Source: Streptomyces halobius (GTDB taxonomy: Bacteria > Actinomycetota > Actinomycetes > Streptomycetales > Streptomycetaceae). Taken from it: a stretch of 64,000 nt of DNA. The DNA is taken from the NCBI RefSeq assembly GCF_023277745.1, contig NZ_CP086322.1, forward strand, positions 1,736,001-1,800,000, in the 5' to 3' direction. The notes under the pieces were generated by a model, which worked only from the letters and a program-made list of their open reading frames with translations, was not told the DNA's origin and made no database searches. The translations under genes were made by a program, and so were the position numbers. Shown here piece by piece: positions 49,316-56,821 of this stretch (position 1 is the first letter of the stretch; every line of letters starts with the position of its first letter).

Positions 49316-50491
49316 ATGGCCGAGCGCCGCTCGGGAAACAGGCTTACCGCACTCGACGGACTGCGGCTGCTGGCCGCGCTGATGGTGGTCTTCTACCACT
49401 ACGTCGCCCTCGCCAGACCGTGGGGCCATCCCACGGACACGATCTTCCCGACCGCCCACAAGGCGGCCCAGTACGGGTGGCTCGGAGTGGAGGTCTTCTT
49501 CCTCATCAGCGGCTTCGTCATCTGTATGAGCGTGTGGGGCCGCACGGTGGGCGAATTCGCGGTCTCCCGCCTCTCACGCCTGTTCCCCGCCTACTGGGCC
49601 GGCCTCCTGCTCACCGCGTTGGTGGTGAAGACATGGCCGGAGGTTGCCTCCCTACGCGGCTGGGACAGGGTGATCACCAACCTGACCATGCTGCAGGGCG
49701 GCAACAACACCCCTGACGTCGACCCGGTGTACTGGACGCTCTTCGTGGAGCTGAAGTTCTACCTGATCATGACTGTGGTCATGCTGTTCGGCGTCACCTA
49801 CCGCAACTGCCTGATCCTGTGCGGGACGTGGACGGCGGCCGCCGCCCTCGCGCCGGTCCTGAAGACTCCCCTGGTCTCCGAATTCGCGATGCCGCAGTAC
49901 GCGCCGTTCTTCATCGCGGGCATCGCCTTCTACCTGATGCACCGCCACCGGCCCAACGCGATCCTGTGGGCGATCGTGATCCTGCAGTCGCTGCTCGCCC
50001 AGCGCTACCTCGGGGATCGCCTGGCCACCAACCTCGGCGAGGCCGCGGACGGCCTGCCCACCTGGCCCGCCCGCTTCATCATCATGGCCGCCTTCGCCGT
50101 CGTCGGCGCGATCGCGCTCGGCGCCTGCCACCGGATCCAGTGGAAGTGGCTCACGACCGCGGGAGCGCTGACCTATCCGCTCTACCTCATCCACCTGAAC
50201 ATCGGCATGACCCTCATCCACCACTTCCGGGACCACATCCCCGCCCCCGCCCTGGTGGCCTCGGTGACCGCGCTCATGCTGGCCACCGCCTGGCTCATCC
50301 ACCGCCTCATCGAACGCCCCCTCGGAAAGTGGCTCCGCGCCACCATGCGACGAGCCATCGACGATGTCCGCCAGCACGTTGCACCGCCCCGCAGACACGC
50401 CCCGCACTCCGCACCACACACACCCACCGCACCCGGCACGGCGGAAGACGAACGGACGCCGCCGCGCGCCCGCACATTCGAGTCGGCCTAG
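49316..50491 (+). CDS. OafA/YrhL-type membrane acyltransferase
   Basis: Integral membrane O-acyltransferase of 391 aa (acyltransferase 3 family) with about ten transmembrane helices. LTALDGLRLLAALMVVFYHY with the catalytic His, GVEVFFLISGFVI, VSRLSRLFPAYWAGLL and WTLFVELKFYL are family signatures. The C-terminus (LIERPLGKWLRATMRR) is typical before a cytoplasmic tail. It acylates a surface sugar or secondary metabolite; substrate unknown. ATG 49316 with GGAGGG 7 nt upstream. Confidence 0.92.
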   Translation: MAERRSGNRLTALDGLRLLAALMVVFYHYVALARPWGHPTDTIFPTAHKAAQYGWLGVEVFFLISGFVICMSVWGRTVGEFAVSRLSRLFPAYWAGLLLTALVVKTWPEVASLRGWDRVITNLTMLQGGNNTPDVDPVYWTLFVELKFYLIMTVVMLFGVTYRNCLILCGTWTAAAALAPVLKTPLVSEFAMPQYAPFFIAGIAFYLMHRHRPNAILWAIVILQSLLAQRYLGDRLATNLGEAADGLPTWPARFIIMAAFAVVGAIALGACHRIQWKWLTTAGALTYPLYLIHLNIGMTLIHHFRDHIPAPALVASVTALMLATAWLIHRLIERPLGKWLRATMRRAIDDVRQHVAPPRRHAPHSAPHTPTAPGTAEDERTPPRARTFESA

Positions 50492-50537
50492 CTACTGGCC
50501 AGCTGGCTGCCGCTGAACAACGTGTGCGGGTGACCGG

Positions 50538-50924
50538 TCAGTGGTCGTCGCGGAGTGTGCGCGCGAGTACGGCGCGGTGGGTCGGTTTCGCCTCGCTGTA
50601 GCGCTTGCGGCCCTCGTCGGTGAGGACGACGAAGATGCCGCGGCGGTCGAGATCGCACATGACGCGCTCGACGAGCCCGTCGCGTTCCAGTCTGGCGACC
50701 AGCCGGGAGGCGGCGCTCTGGCTCAGGTGCACCACGCTGGTGAGGTCCTGGCCCCGGCACTTGCCGTGGTCGGAGGAGGCGAGGCGTTCGAGTGCCTCGA
50801 ACTCGTTGACGCCGATGCCGTGCTGCGCCTGCAACTCGCGCTCAAGAGCGGTGTGCACGGCGGCGTGCCGGGCGAGGAGCCCATGCCACTCCTCGACCAA
50901 CTGTTGCTCCGAGCTACCGATCAT
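50538..50924 (-). CDS. MarR-family transcriptional repressor
   Basis: Winged-helix regulator of 128 aa. EFEALERLASSD, LTSVVHLSQSAASRLVARLE (recognition helix) and DRRGIFVVLTDEGRKRY (wing) are clear. A Cys pair and a Cys near the wing might sense oxidants. It is divergent from an MFS efflux gene, the usual arrangement of a ligand-relieved repressor. ATG at 50924; the palindromes listed next are candidates for its operator. Confidence 0.94.
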   Translation of the reverse strand: MIGSSEQQLVEEWHGLLARHAAVHTALERELQAQHGIGVNEFEALERLASSDHGKCRGQDLTSVVHLSQSAASRLVARLERDGLVERVMCDLDRRGIFVVLTDEGRKRYSEAKPTHRAVLARTLRDDH

Positions 50925-50946
50925 GCGCCCAGGTTAGCATGCGTCA

Positions 50947-50981
50947 GCATTTGATGCACCAGGTTTAAATGCTTTTGCATT
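50947..50981. promoter_or_regulatory. Candidate MarR operator between marR and MFS genes
   Basis: Two AT-rich inverted repeats: GCAT-TTG-ATGC (50947-50957) and AATGC-TTTT-GCATT (50968-50981), with more ATGC/GCAT copies until about 51000. They are in the 86-bp divergent gap. Confidence 0.65.
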
Positions 50982-51010
50982 CGATGCGTATGCATGTGAT
51001 CGTGGGCGGC

Positions 51011-52465
51011 ATGACTTCCTCCGCACCCCTGTCCACCTCCACCTCCGTGTGGAACGCACGACTATGGGGAATCCTGCTCACCGCCTCCCTCGTCGTGGGC
51101 CTCGACGCCCTGGATGTGTCGATGGTGGGCGTCGCCCTCCCCTCCATCCAGGCCGACCTGGGCCTGTCCACCAGCGCGCTGCAGTGGGTCGTCAGCGGCT
51201 ATGTCCTCAGCTACGGCGGACTGTTGCTGCTGGGCGGACGCGCCGCCGACCTGCTGGGGCGTCGCCGCGTCTTTCTGACCGCGGTAGCCGTGTTCGCCCT
51301 GGCCTCACTGGTCGGCGGCCTGGTCGACGACGGAGCCGTGCTGATCGCCACCCGCATACTCAAGGGCATGGCGGCGGCATTCACCGCACCGGCCGCGCTG
51401 TCCATCGTCACCACCACGTTCGCCGAAGGACCAGCACGCAATAAGGCGCTGGGCTTCTTCGCGGTCTTCGGTGCCAGCGGCTACTCGGCCGGCTTGGTGC
51501 TCTCCGGCCTGCTGACCCAGGTCGGCTGGCGGTGGACGTTCTTCCTGCCGGTACCGATCGCGCTGATCGCCTGGGCCGCGGCCGGCCGTCTGCTGCCCAA
51601 GGACGGGCCCCGGCCCTCCGGCGGCTACGACCTGCCGGGCGCGGTCACCTCGGTCGCCGCGATGCTGCTGCTCGTCTACACCGTCGTCCAGGCGCCGGAG
51701 GCCGGCTGGGCCGCGCCGAGCACACTGGTCCAGTTCGCCCTCGCCGCCGTGCTGCTGATCGCCTTCGTCGTGATCGAACGCCGCAGTGCGCATCCGCTGG
51801 TCCGTCTCGGCATCCTGCGCTCGGGCCCGTTGGCACGGGCCAACCTCGGTGCGACGGTGTTCTTCGGCGGCTTCATCGGCTTCCAGTTCGTGGTGATGCT
51901 CTACTTCCAGCAGGTGCTGCAGTGGTCGGCGCTCCAGACCGCGCTCGGCTTCCTTCCGGCCGCACTGATCGTCGCCTTCGGCTCGCCGCGTATGGAGCCC
52001 CTGATCGAACGGCTCGGTACCTCGCGCACCATCGCGGGCGGCGTCATCGCTCACCTCATCGCGTACGTGCTCTTCCTCGTCATCGACCGGGACGCCCCGT
52101 ACGCCGTCGGTGTGCTGCCCAGCATGGTCCTGCTCGGTATCGGGTTCACCCTTGCCTTCTCGTCCCTCAACATCCAGGCCACCGCCGGGATCCCGGACCA
52201 CGAGCAGGGCCTGGCCGGCGGCCTGCTGAACACCTCGATGCAGGTCGGCGGTGCGATAGGGCTCGCTGTCGTCACCGCGGCCCTCACCACCGGCGGCGAA
52301 GGCCACACCGGTCCCGACGCCCTGCTCGCCGGCTTCACCCCCGCCCTGCTCACCGTCACCGCACTGTCAGCCATCGGCCTGCTCATCGCACTGTCGGGGG
52401 TGCTGGGACGGCGCCGCAGCGCCGATACACCCGCGGCTGAGCCGGAGCTCGTCCTCGTCGACTGA
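51011..52465 (+). CDS. DHA2-type MFS drug efflux transporter
   Basis: Membrane protein of 484 aa, about 14 transmembrane helices. VGLDALDVSMVGVALPSIQADLGLS region and GGRAADLLGRRRVF (motif A) identify the 14-TM drug:proton antiporters; GFFAVFGASGYSAGLVLSGLL is motif C-like. Controlled probably by the divergent MarR. The start at 51011 was preferred to earlier in-frame codons because it leaves an ordinary N-terminus before TM1. A 15-bp hairpin follows 56 bp after the stop. Confidence 0.92.
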   Translation: MTSSAPLSTSTSVWNARLWGILLTASLVVGLDALDVSMVGVALPSIQADLGLSTSALQWVVSGYVLSYGGLLLLGGRAADLLGRRRVFLTAVAVFALASLVGGLVDDGAVLIATRILKGMAAAFTAPAALSIVTTTFAEGPARNKALGFFAVFGASGYSAGLVLSGLLTQVGWRWTFFLPVPIALIAWAAAGRLLPKDGPRPSGGYDLPGAVTSVAAMLLLVYTVVQAPEAGWAAPSTLVQFALAAVLLIAFVVIERRSAHPLVRLGILRSGPLARANLGATVFFGGFIGFQFVVMLYFQQVLQWSALQTALGFLPAALIVAFGSPRMEPLIERLGTSRTIAGGVIAHLIAYVLFLVIDRDAPYAVGVLPSMVLLGIGFTLAFSSLNIQATAGIPDHEQGLAGGLLNTSMQVGGAIGLAVVTAALTTGGEGHTGPDALLAGFTPALLTVTALSAIGLLIALSGVLGRRRSADTPAAEPELVLVD

Positions 52466-52521
52466 CGGTGCCGACCGCGAAGCCCTGAAGGTTGTCATCA
52501 AGCCCTAACCGGCTCTCCTGC

Positions 52522-52569
52522 CTGTGGGCGGGAAACACGCGCCGCGCGCTCCCTGTTTCCCGCCCACAG
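52522..52569 (+). terminator. 15-bp perfect inverted repeat after the MFS gene
   Basis: CTGTGGGCGGGAAAC and its exact complement GTTTCCCGCCCACAG with an 18-nt GC-rich loop. It starts 56 bp after the MFS stop. Best read as a strong terminator, though the long stem and loop could also be a structured RNA or transposon scar. Confidence 0.65.
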
Positions 52570-52663
52570 GACCATGCGGCGCGCGAGCTTCTCTCGACAG
52601 CCTGCGCCGCACGCCCGCGCCCGCTCGGCGAACGGGCCTGGATACCCGCTCCGAGATGCTCGC
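52570..52663. other. Intergenic, nothing recognised
   Basis: Short GC-rich gap between the hairpin and the ART-like remnant. No gene or clear regulatory site was seen. Confidence 0.3.
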
Positions 52664-53095
52664 ATGATGACCGCGTCGACACCGCCGTCCATCCGGCCCC
52701 GGCCCTCCATCCGGCCCCGGGAGTGGGTCGGGCCGCTGAAGCCCGTCATCGAGGCGCAGCCGGACGCGGCCACGTGCATCGGCTCGGGCCGCGAGGACAC
52801 CGTCCGACCGCCCGGCGACATCGCCGAACGCATGGGCGCGTTCATCGCGTCCACCATGGAGCTGCACCGACAAGAGGCGGGCGGACGAAGCGGCCGGCAG
52901 CCTGTCCGCCGACACGATCGCCGCCCTCTGCCTCTATACCCGCGAGTCCGCGTTCCACCGGGAGATCAACGCCGTCCTGCGCGCCCCGGACCGGACCGGA
53001 ATCGTCCCGTACCTCCCGTATCTGCGCCTGCTGTTCTCGGCGGTGTCGCGGCTTCCCGCCCGAAGGCCGAGCCCGGCGGCTTGTGCACCGTAGAG
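52664..53095 (+). pseudogene. Truncated, frameshifted gene resembling ADP-ribosyltransferase N-terminal region
   Basis: From the ATG at 52664 the frame reads MMTASTPPSIRPRP and then DIAERMGAFIASTMELHRQE. Near 52880 one base shifts and the text continues ADEAAGSLSADTIAALCLYT, ESAFHREINAVLRAP and YLPYLRLLFSAVSRLPA before a stop at 53095. The Y-T-x-x-F-x-x-I-N-x-x-L-R pattern followed by RLP resembles the first helices of ADP-ribosyltransferase (ART) domains, ending just before the expected Y-R-G motif. Assignment is moderate, truncation is certain. Confidence 0.5.
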
Positions 53096-53139
53096 CTGAC
53101 CGGATCGGCAGAGCAGACCTCGTGTCCGCAGGAAGCGGC

Positions 53140-54267
53140 TCAGCCGATCTGCTCCGGCGTCACCGTCAGCCAGTGCTTGTCCGCCGTGACCTTCTGACCC
53201 AGTTCCTTCTGGCGTTCGGCGTTGGAGCGCTTCATCTCGTCGAGCTCCTTCATATAGCTCTCCTTGCGGTTCACCCAGACCCGGACGCCGCCGTTCCGCA
53301 CGTCCGCGGAGTGGAAGAGCATCGGGCCGTCGCTCTTCGGGGTGTCGCCCGCCGCGAGGATGGGCTGCTGCCACTCGTCGATGTAGGTGTTGATCGCCGC
53401 GGGCTTGCCCTGGTACCAGGTCAGCGGGGCCCACAGCTTCGGCGTCAGCTCATGGCCCGCGAGCTTCTTCGGGTCGAAGCGGCCGGACGCGATCTCCTTG
53501 CGGGAGCTGGTGACGTCGCCCGTCTTGCGGTCCTTGAGGAGCATCGATACGCCGATGACGTTCTCCGGCTTCACGCCGTAGCCGTACTTGGGGTCGCCCA
53601 CGACCATGCGCACCAGGTCCTCGGAGGCCGCGCTCACCACGTACACCTCGATGCCGTGCTTGCGCAGCGCTTTGTAGAGCTCCTGCATGCCCCGGGAGAG
53701 GCGGGGGGCCTCGACCTGCGTCGTGGTCGGCTTCCCGTCCTCGTAGTACTCGGCGGGGATCGGCTTGCCGTACGCCAGGAGCTCGTCCACGTACCCCTTG
53801 AGCTGCTTGAGGGTGAAGCCCGAGAAGATCTGCGCCACCCAGGGGTAGCAGACCTGGTCGTCCACCTCGCACAGGCGGTTGTAGTAGCTGTAGAGGCTCT
53901 CCTTGTGGGCCGCCGTGTCCTTGAAGGGGATGACCTTCAGGGACGGGTCCATGGTCTTGCGGGTCAGGACGCCCTTCATCTCCAGGAAGGGGAGCAGGGC
54001 CTCTTCCAGGTCATTGCGATACGTGGTGTTGTCCGCGTCGAAGACCGCGTACGCGCCCTTGTGGTCGTGGTCCGCGATGACCTTGCCGAGCTTCTCGGCC
54101 ACGGGCTTGGGCCAGTGCTTGAGCTCCGCCGAGGCGACGTGCGACGCCGACCCGGCGGCCTCGGCCTCGCCGCCGCCCGGCCACAGGGCGTTGCCCGCGA
54201 AGACCGCGGCCGCCAGCGCCCCCGCGGTGCCGAAGATCGCAAGCTTGCCTTTTGCCCGTATTGCCAT
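53140..54267 (-). CDS. Secreted HAD-family phosphatase (phosphorylcholine phosphatase-like)
   Basis: Exported hydrolase of 375 aa: signal peptide about 1-38, then HAD fold. Motif I FDADNTTYRND has nucleophile Asp77 and acid/base Asp79. EVYVVSAASEDLVRMV is motif II-like (Ser), and NTYIDEWQQPILAAGDTPKSD carries the acidic motif IV. Insertions between motifs resemble phosphorylcholine phosphatases of Pseudomonas, which release phosphate outside the cytoplasm. The distance from the choline-oxidation operon (over 40 kb) means a link cannot be inferred. ATG at 54267; it is a single gene. Confidence 0.85.
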   Translation of the reverse strand: MAIRAKGKLAIFGTAGALAAAVFAGNALWPGGGEAEAAGSASHVASAELKHWPKPVAEKLGKVIADHDHKGAYAVFDADNTTYRNDLEEALLPFLEMKGVLTRKTMDPSLKVIPFKDTAAHKESLYSYYNRLCEVDDQVCYPWVAQIFSGFTLKQLKGYVDELLAYGKPIPAEYYEDGKPTTTQVEAPRLSRGMQELYKALRKHGIEVYVVSAASEDLVRMVVGDPKYGYGVKPENVIGVSMLLKDRKTGDVTSSRKEIASGRFDPKKLAGHELTPKLWAPLTWYQGKPAAINTYIDEWQQPILAAGDTPKSDGPMLFHSADVRNGGVRVWVNRKESYMKELDEMKRSNAERQKELGQKVTADKHWLTVTPEQIG

Positions 54268-54578
54268 GGTTTCCGTTCCTCTGAGAGCTGTGCGGTGCCC
54301 CGTCCGGAGCGGCGGGCAATGGTATGCGGCCGCGCGTTGATTGCCCATGATCGACGTCACCACGAACGGGGGTGTGAGGCGGCGGAACAGGGGTAATCCC
54401 ACTCGACATCGCACGGCCGTCGTCGCGCCCGCCCCGCCCGTCCTGGCCCGGACCGCCGCCGAGTGCGGGCACTGCGACCGCTCCCACCTGGTGCGGGACT
54501 TCCGCCCGTGCACGGGCCCGGCGCCGTCGATCCGAGCATCTGCCCATAAGGGCCCATCTGCCGTATCTTCGGTACGAG
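54268..54578. other. Intergenic region
   Basis: 311 bp divergent gap between the phosphatase gene (minus) and the promoter-like site at 54579. No gene recognised. Confidence 0.35.
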
Positions 54579-54659
54579 TTGACGTAAGCTGGACACGGCG
54601 TAGCGGGAACGGAGGCACGAGGAGGCATGACGCCTGTCGCGGAGCCGCGAAGCTCGTGA
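54579..54659 (+). promoter_or_regulatory. Promoter-like site followed by a 10-codon ORF
   Basis: TTGACG (54579-54584), 16-nt spacer, TAGCGG (54601-54606) fits a vegetative promoter. Then GAGGAGG and an ATG at 54627 open a short frame MTPVAEPRSS stop (54627-54659). It could be a leader peptide for the double-HTH gene at 54948 or the start of a lost gene. Confidence 0.35.
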
Positions 54660-54880
54660 ACGCGCTCCGTTTCGGTAGTCGGGGGTCTCCCGCCCGGTGA
54701 TCGCGTTCTCCCGCCCGGTGATCGCGTTGAGGATCGTGGCGTTGCCCACCGCACCGGTGTCCAGGTTCGGCGAGGGGACGCCATGGGCATGGATCTCGGC
54801 ATCGGCGACGAAGACTTGTCCCGTGATGCCTTCGGCGAGCTCGACGGAGCGGTCGAGACGCACCCGGGGGCGGCCGCGCC
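54660..54880 (-). pseudogene. C-terminal remnant of an IucD/SidA-type N-hydroxylase-like flavoprotein
   Basis: Minus-strand frame reads VELAEGITGQVFVADAEIH, AHGVPSPNLDTGAVGNAT and ILNAITGRE, the end of lysine/ornithine N-monooxygenases (HxHGxxxPNLxxxAxxxAxILN). NAITGRE occurs twice because of an in-frame 21-bp duplication. The FAD and NADPH domains are gone. These enzymes make hydroxamate groups for siderophores, and a siderophore operon begins 700 bp away. Family assignment is moderate. Confidence 0.45.
54686..54727. repeat. 21-bp tandem duplication
   Basis: TCTCCCGCCCGGTGATCGCG plus T occurs twice head to tail (54686-54706, 54707-54727), exact, and in frame with the monooxygenase remnant (seven codons). 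Confidence 0.85.
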
Positions 54881-54947
54881 GACGCCGGGCGTTCTCCCGC
54901 CCATGACACGCACCTCGCGGCGCCACCGCCCGCCGAGGCGGCCTGAT

Positions 54948-55523
54948 ATGGGTGCGCCACACTCCAACCCCCGCCCCGCCCTTGCCCTCGCGGGGCAGGG
55001 CCTTCCCTCTCGGGAGGAGATGGCGATCCAGCGGCGGGCCGAAGTGCTGCGTGGTGTGGCTACGGGGATGACCCTCGCCGATGCCGCACGCGCAGCAGGC
55101 GTCCCCAGCGGCACGCTCTATTCCTGGAGGGCAAGGAACCAGCTCTTCAGAGCCGCGCTGGATGCCGTGCGCAGCATGGTCGAGGCCGAGACCGAACGAC
55201 CGCTCCCCAGCATCACCACGGCTCGGGCAGAGGTGTTCCTGAAAGCTCTGCGGGAGGGCGAGACCGTTGAACAGGCCGCGGCCCGAGCCGGTGCGTCCCC
55301 ATGGACCTTCTATCGGTACAGGGAGCGGAAACCTTCCTTTGCCCAGCAGATGAAACAGGCGCAGAAGATCGGGATGCAAGCGCGGGCCAGCCGCCGGGAA
55401 CGCAAGCGAGCGCCGTTCCGGGCCATGCGATACCGGCTGGTCCGAAGAGACGAATACGGATTGGCCGGTCCTGGCGTCGACCAGACCATCGCCTCCTCCG
55501 GCCGAGACGGCAGGCGGCGATAA
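54948..55523 (+). CDS. Double helix-turn-helix DNA-binding protein
   Basis: Protein of 191 aa with two similar HTH units: GMTLADAARAAGVPSGTLYSW (about 49-69) and GETVEQAAARAGASPWTFYRY (about 106-126). Each is followed by a basic/aromatic turn, and a Lys/Arg-rich end follows. Such repeats occur in terminase-small-subunit-like and transposase-like HTH proteins; no catalytic domain. Start: ATG at 54948 after CGAGGCGG; earlier in-frame ATGs at 54903 and 54783 have no ribosome-binding site and run antisense to the remnant. It converges with the siderophore operon (25 bp between stops); regulation of that operon is possible but unproven. Confidence 0.7.
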   Translation: MGAPHSNPRPALALAGQGLPSREEMAIQRRAEVLRGVATGMTLADAARAAGVPSGTLYSWRARNQLFRAALDAVRSMVEAETERPLPSITTARAEVFLKALREGETVEQAAARAGASPWTFYRYRERKPSFAQQMKQAQKIGMQARASRRERKRAPFRAMRYRLVRRDEYGLAGPGVDQTIASSGRDGRRR

Positions 55524-55548
55524 GCAACTACGGGTCGGGGGCAGCGGC

Positions 55549-56757
55549 TCAACGGCACTCACCACCGTCCGTCACGAACACATGGTGCGGGTGCGGGTGT
55601 GAGAGGAAGTCGTGGTGCGAGATCTCCCAGCCGTAGGCGCCCGCGTGGCTGAAAACCAGCACGTCTCCCACCCGTACCCGGGACACCTGCGCATCACGGG
55701 CCAGCACGTCCTTGGGGGTGCAGAGCTCACCCACCACGGTCACCGACTCGTCGCGCAGCTCGGGCCGGGGTGCCGTCGAGCGCCACTCATCGACCGGCAG
55801 CACGGTGAACGGATGGCTGTGTTGCCACGACGACGGCAGCCGGAAGTGGTGGTTCCCGCCGCGCACCAGGACGTACGGCACGCCGTGGTTCCGTTTCACG
55901 TCGAGCACCTCGACGGCGTAGCTGCCGCAGGCGGCGACGAGGAAGCGGCCGCACTCGAAGTCGATCTCCCGCCAGTGCGCCGGGAAGTCCTCCACCAGCC
56001 GGGCCAGCCCGCGGGTGAAGCGCGCCCAGACGAACTGGCCCTCCAAATCGGCGTAGTTGACGCCGATGCCGCCGCCGACGTTGAGGACCTCGCTCCGGAT
56101 GCCGAACGCGTGCTCCCAGCCCAGCACCTTCTCCCGGTACAGGCGCAGCATGTCCAGATGCGCCTCCGGGGAGAGGTTGTTCGACAGGGAGTGCAGGTGA
56201 AAGCCGGTGAATCGCAGACCGGGCAGGGTCGTGGCGGCGCCGACCGCGTCGGCGAGGATCCCTTCGTCGATGCCGAACTGGGTGGGCCGCCCGGCCATCG
56301 CCAAAGTCGCGGAGGGGAACGGGCCGGACAGGTTCACTCGCAGCAGTACGTCGGCGGTGGTGCCGGCCTCGGCCGCGGCCTGCGAGATCCGGTGGAGTTC
56401 GAGCACGCTCTCGGCGTGGAACCGGGTGACCCGATGGCGCAGGGCCTCGGCGATCTCCTGGTCGGTCTTCGCCGGTCCGCCGAAGAGCAGGGGGGTGTCG
56501 GCGTCCACCGCCCGCGCCTTGGCCAGCTCACCGCCGGATGCCGCCTCGAAACCGGCCACCAGGGGTGCGAGCGCCCGCAGGATCGGCGCCGCGCTGTTGG
56601 CCTTCATCGCGTAGAACATACGGCACCGGCTGGGGAGTTGTGCGGTCATCCGCTCCACGTGGCCGGTCAGCGCGTCGAGGTCGTAGGCGTACAGACAGAG
56701 CGGTTCGTCACGACCCGCGCGGTCGGTGATGATTTTGGTCAGCCCGTCGTCGGTCAT
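55549..56757 (-). CDS. sbnH: PLP-dependent decarboxylase, SbnH-like
   Basis: Fold-type III (alanine racemase/ornithine decarboxylase-like) decarboxylase of 402 aa; SbnH has 400. PLP Lys52 in FYAMKANSAAP, HLHSLSNNLSPEAHLDML, NVGGGIGVNYADLEGQ (phosphate-binding glycines) and catalytic Cys346 in VGELCTPKDVLA, then SHAGAYGWEISHHDFLSHP. In staphyloferrin B synthesis SbnH decarboxylates the citryl-diaminopropionate intermediate to give a free amine. It is the last gene of the minus-strand operon and starts with ATG overlapping the stop of a tiny upstream ORF. Diaminopimelate decarboxylase is a possible alternative, but the neighbours favour the siderophore role. Confidence 0.88.
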   Translation of the reverse strand: MTDDGLTKIITDRAGRDEPLCLYAYDLDALTGHVERMTAQLPSRCRMFYAMKANSAAPILRALAPLVAGFEAASGGELAKARAVDADTPLLFGGPAKTDQEIAEALRHRVTRFHAESVLELHRISQAAAEAGTTADVLLRVNLSGPFPSATLAMAGRPTQFGIDEGILADAVGAATTLPGLRFTGFHLHSLSNNLSPEAHLDMLRLYREKVLGWEHAFGIRSEVLNVGGGIGVNYADLEGQFVWARFTRGLARLVEDFPAHWREIDFECGRFLVAACGSYAVEVLDVKRNHGVPYVLVRGGNHHFRLPSSWQHSHPFTVLPVDEWRSTAPRPELRDESVTVVGELCTPKDVLARDAQVSRVRVGDVLVFSHAGAYGWEISHHDFLSHPHPHHVFVTDGGECR

Positions 56758-56789
56758 GGTGCTTTCCCATCCGTCCCGTCATCGGTCAT
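56754..56789 (-). CDS. 11-codon relay ORF 2
   Basis: MTDDGTDGKAP stop. Its ATG overlaps the stop of relay ORF 1 (ATGA), and its stop overlaps the ATG of the decarboxylase gene (ATGA). It resembles the decarboxylase N-terminus (MTDDGL), so it is a duplication of that gene's start. Translation cannot be proven from sequence. Confidence 0.5.
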   Translation of the reverse strand: MTDDGTDGKAP

Positions 56790-56821
56790 GACACACTCCC
56801 GTCCGTCCCGCCTTCGGTCAT
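56786..56821 (-). CDS. 11-codon relay ORF 1
   Basis: MTEGGTDGSVS stop. Its ATG overlaps the stop of the aldolase gene (ATGA, 56818-56821). It is the first of three 32-bp units that each begin ATGACCGA. Coupling is suggested by four frames linked by ATGA. Confidence 0.5.
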   Translation of the reverse strand: MTEGGTDGSVS

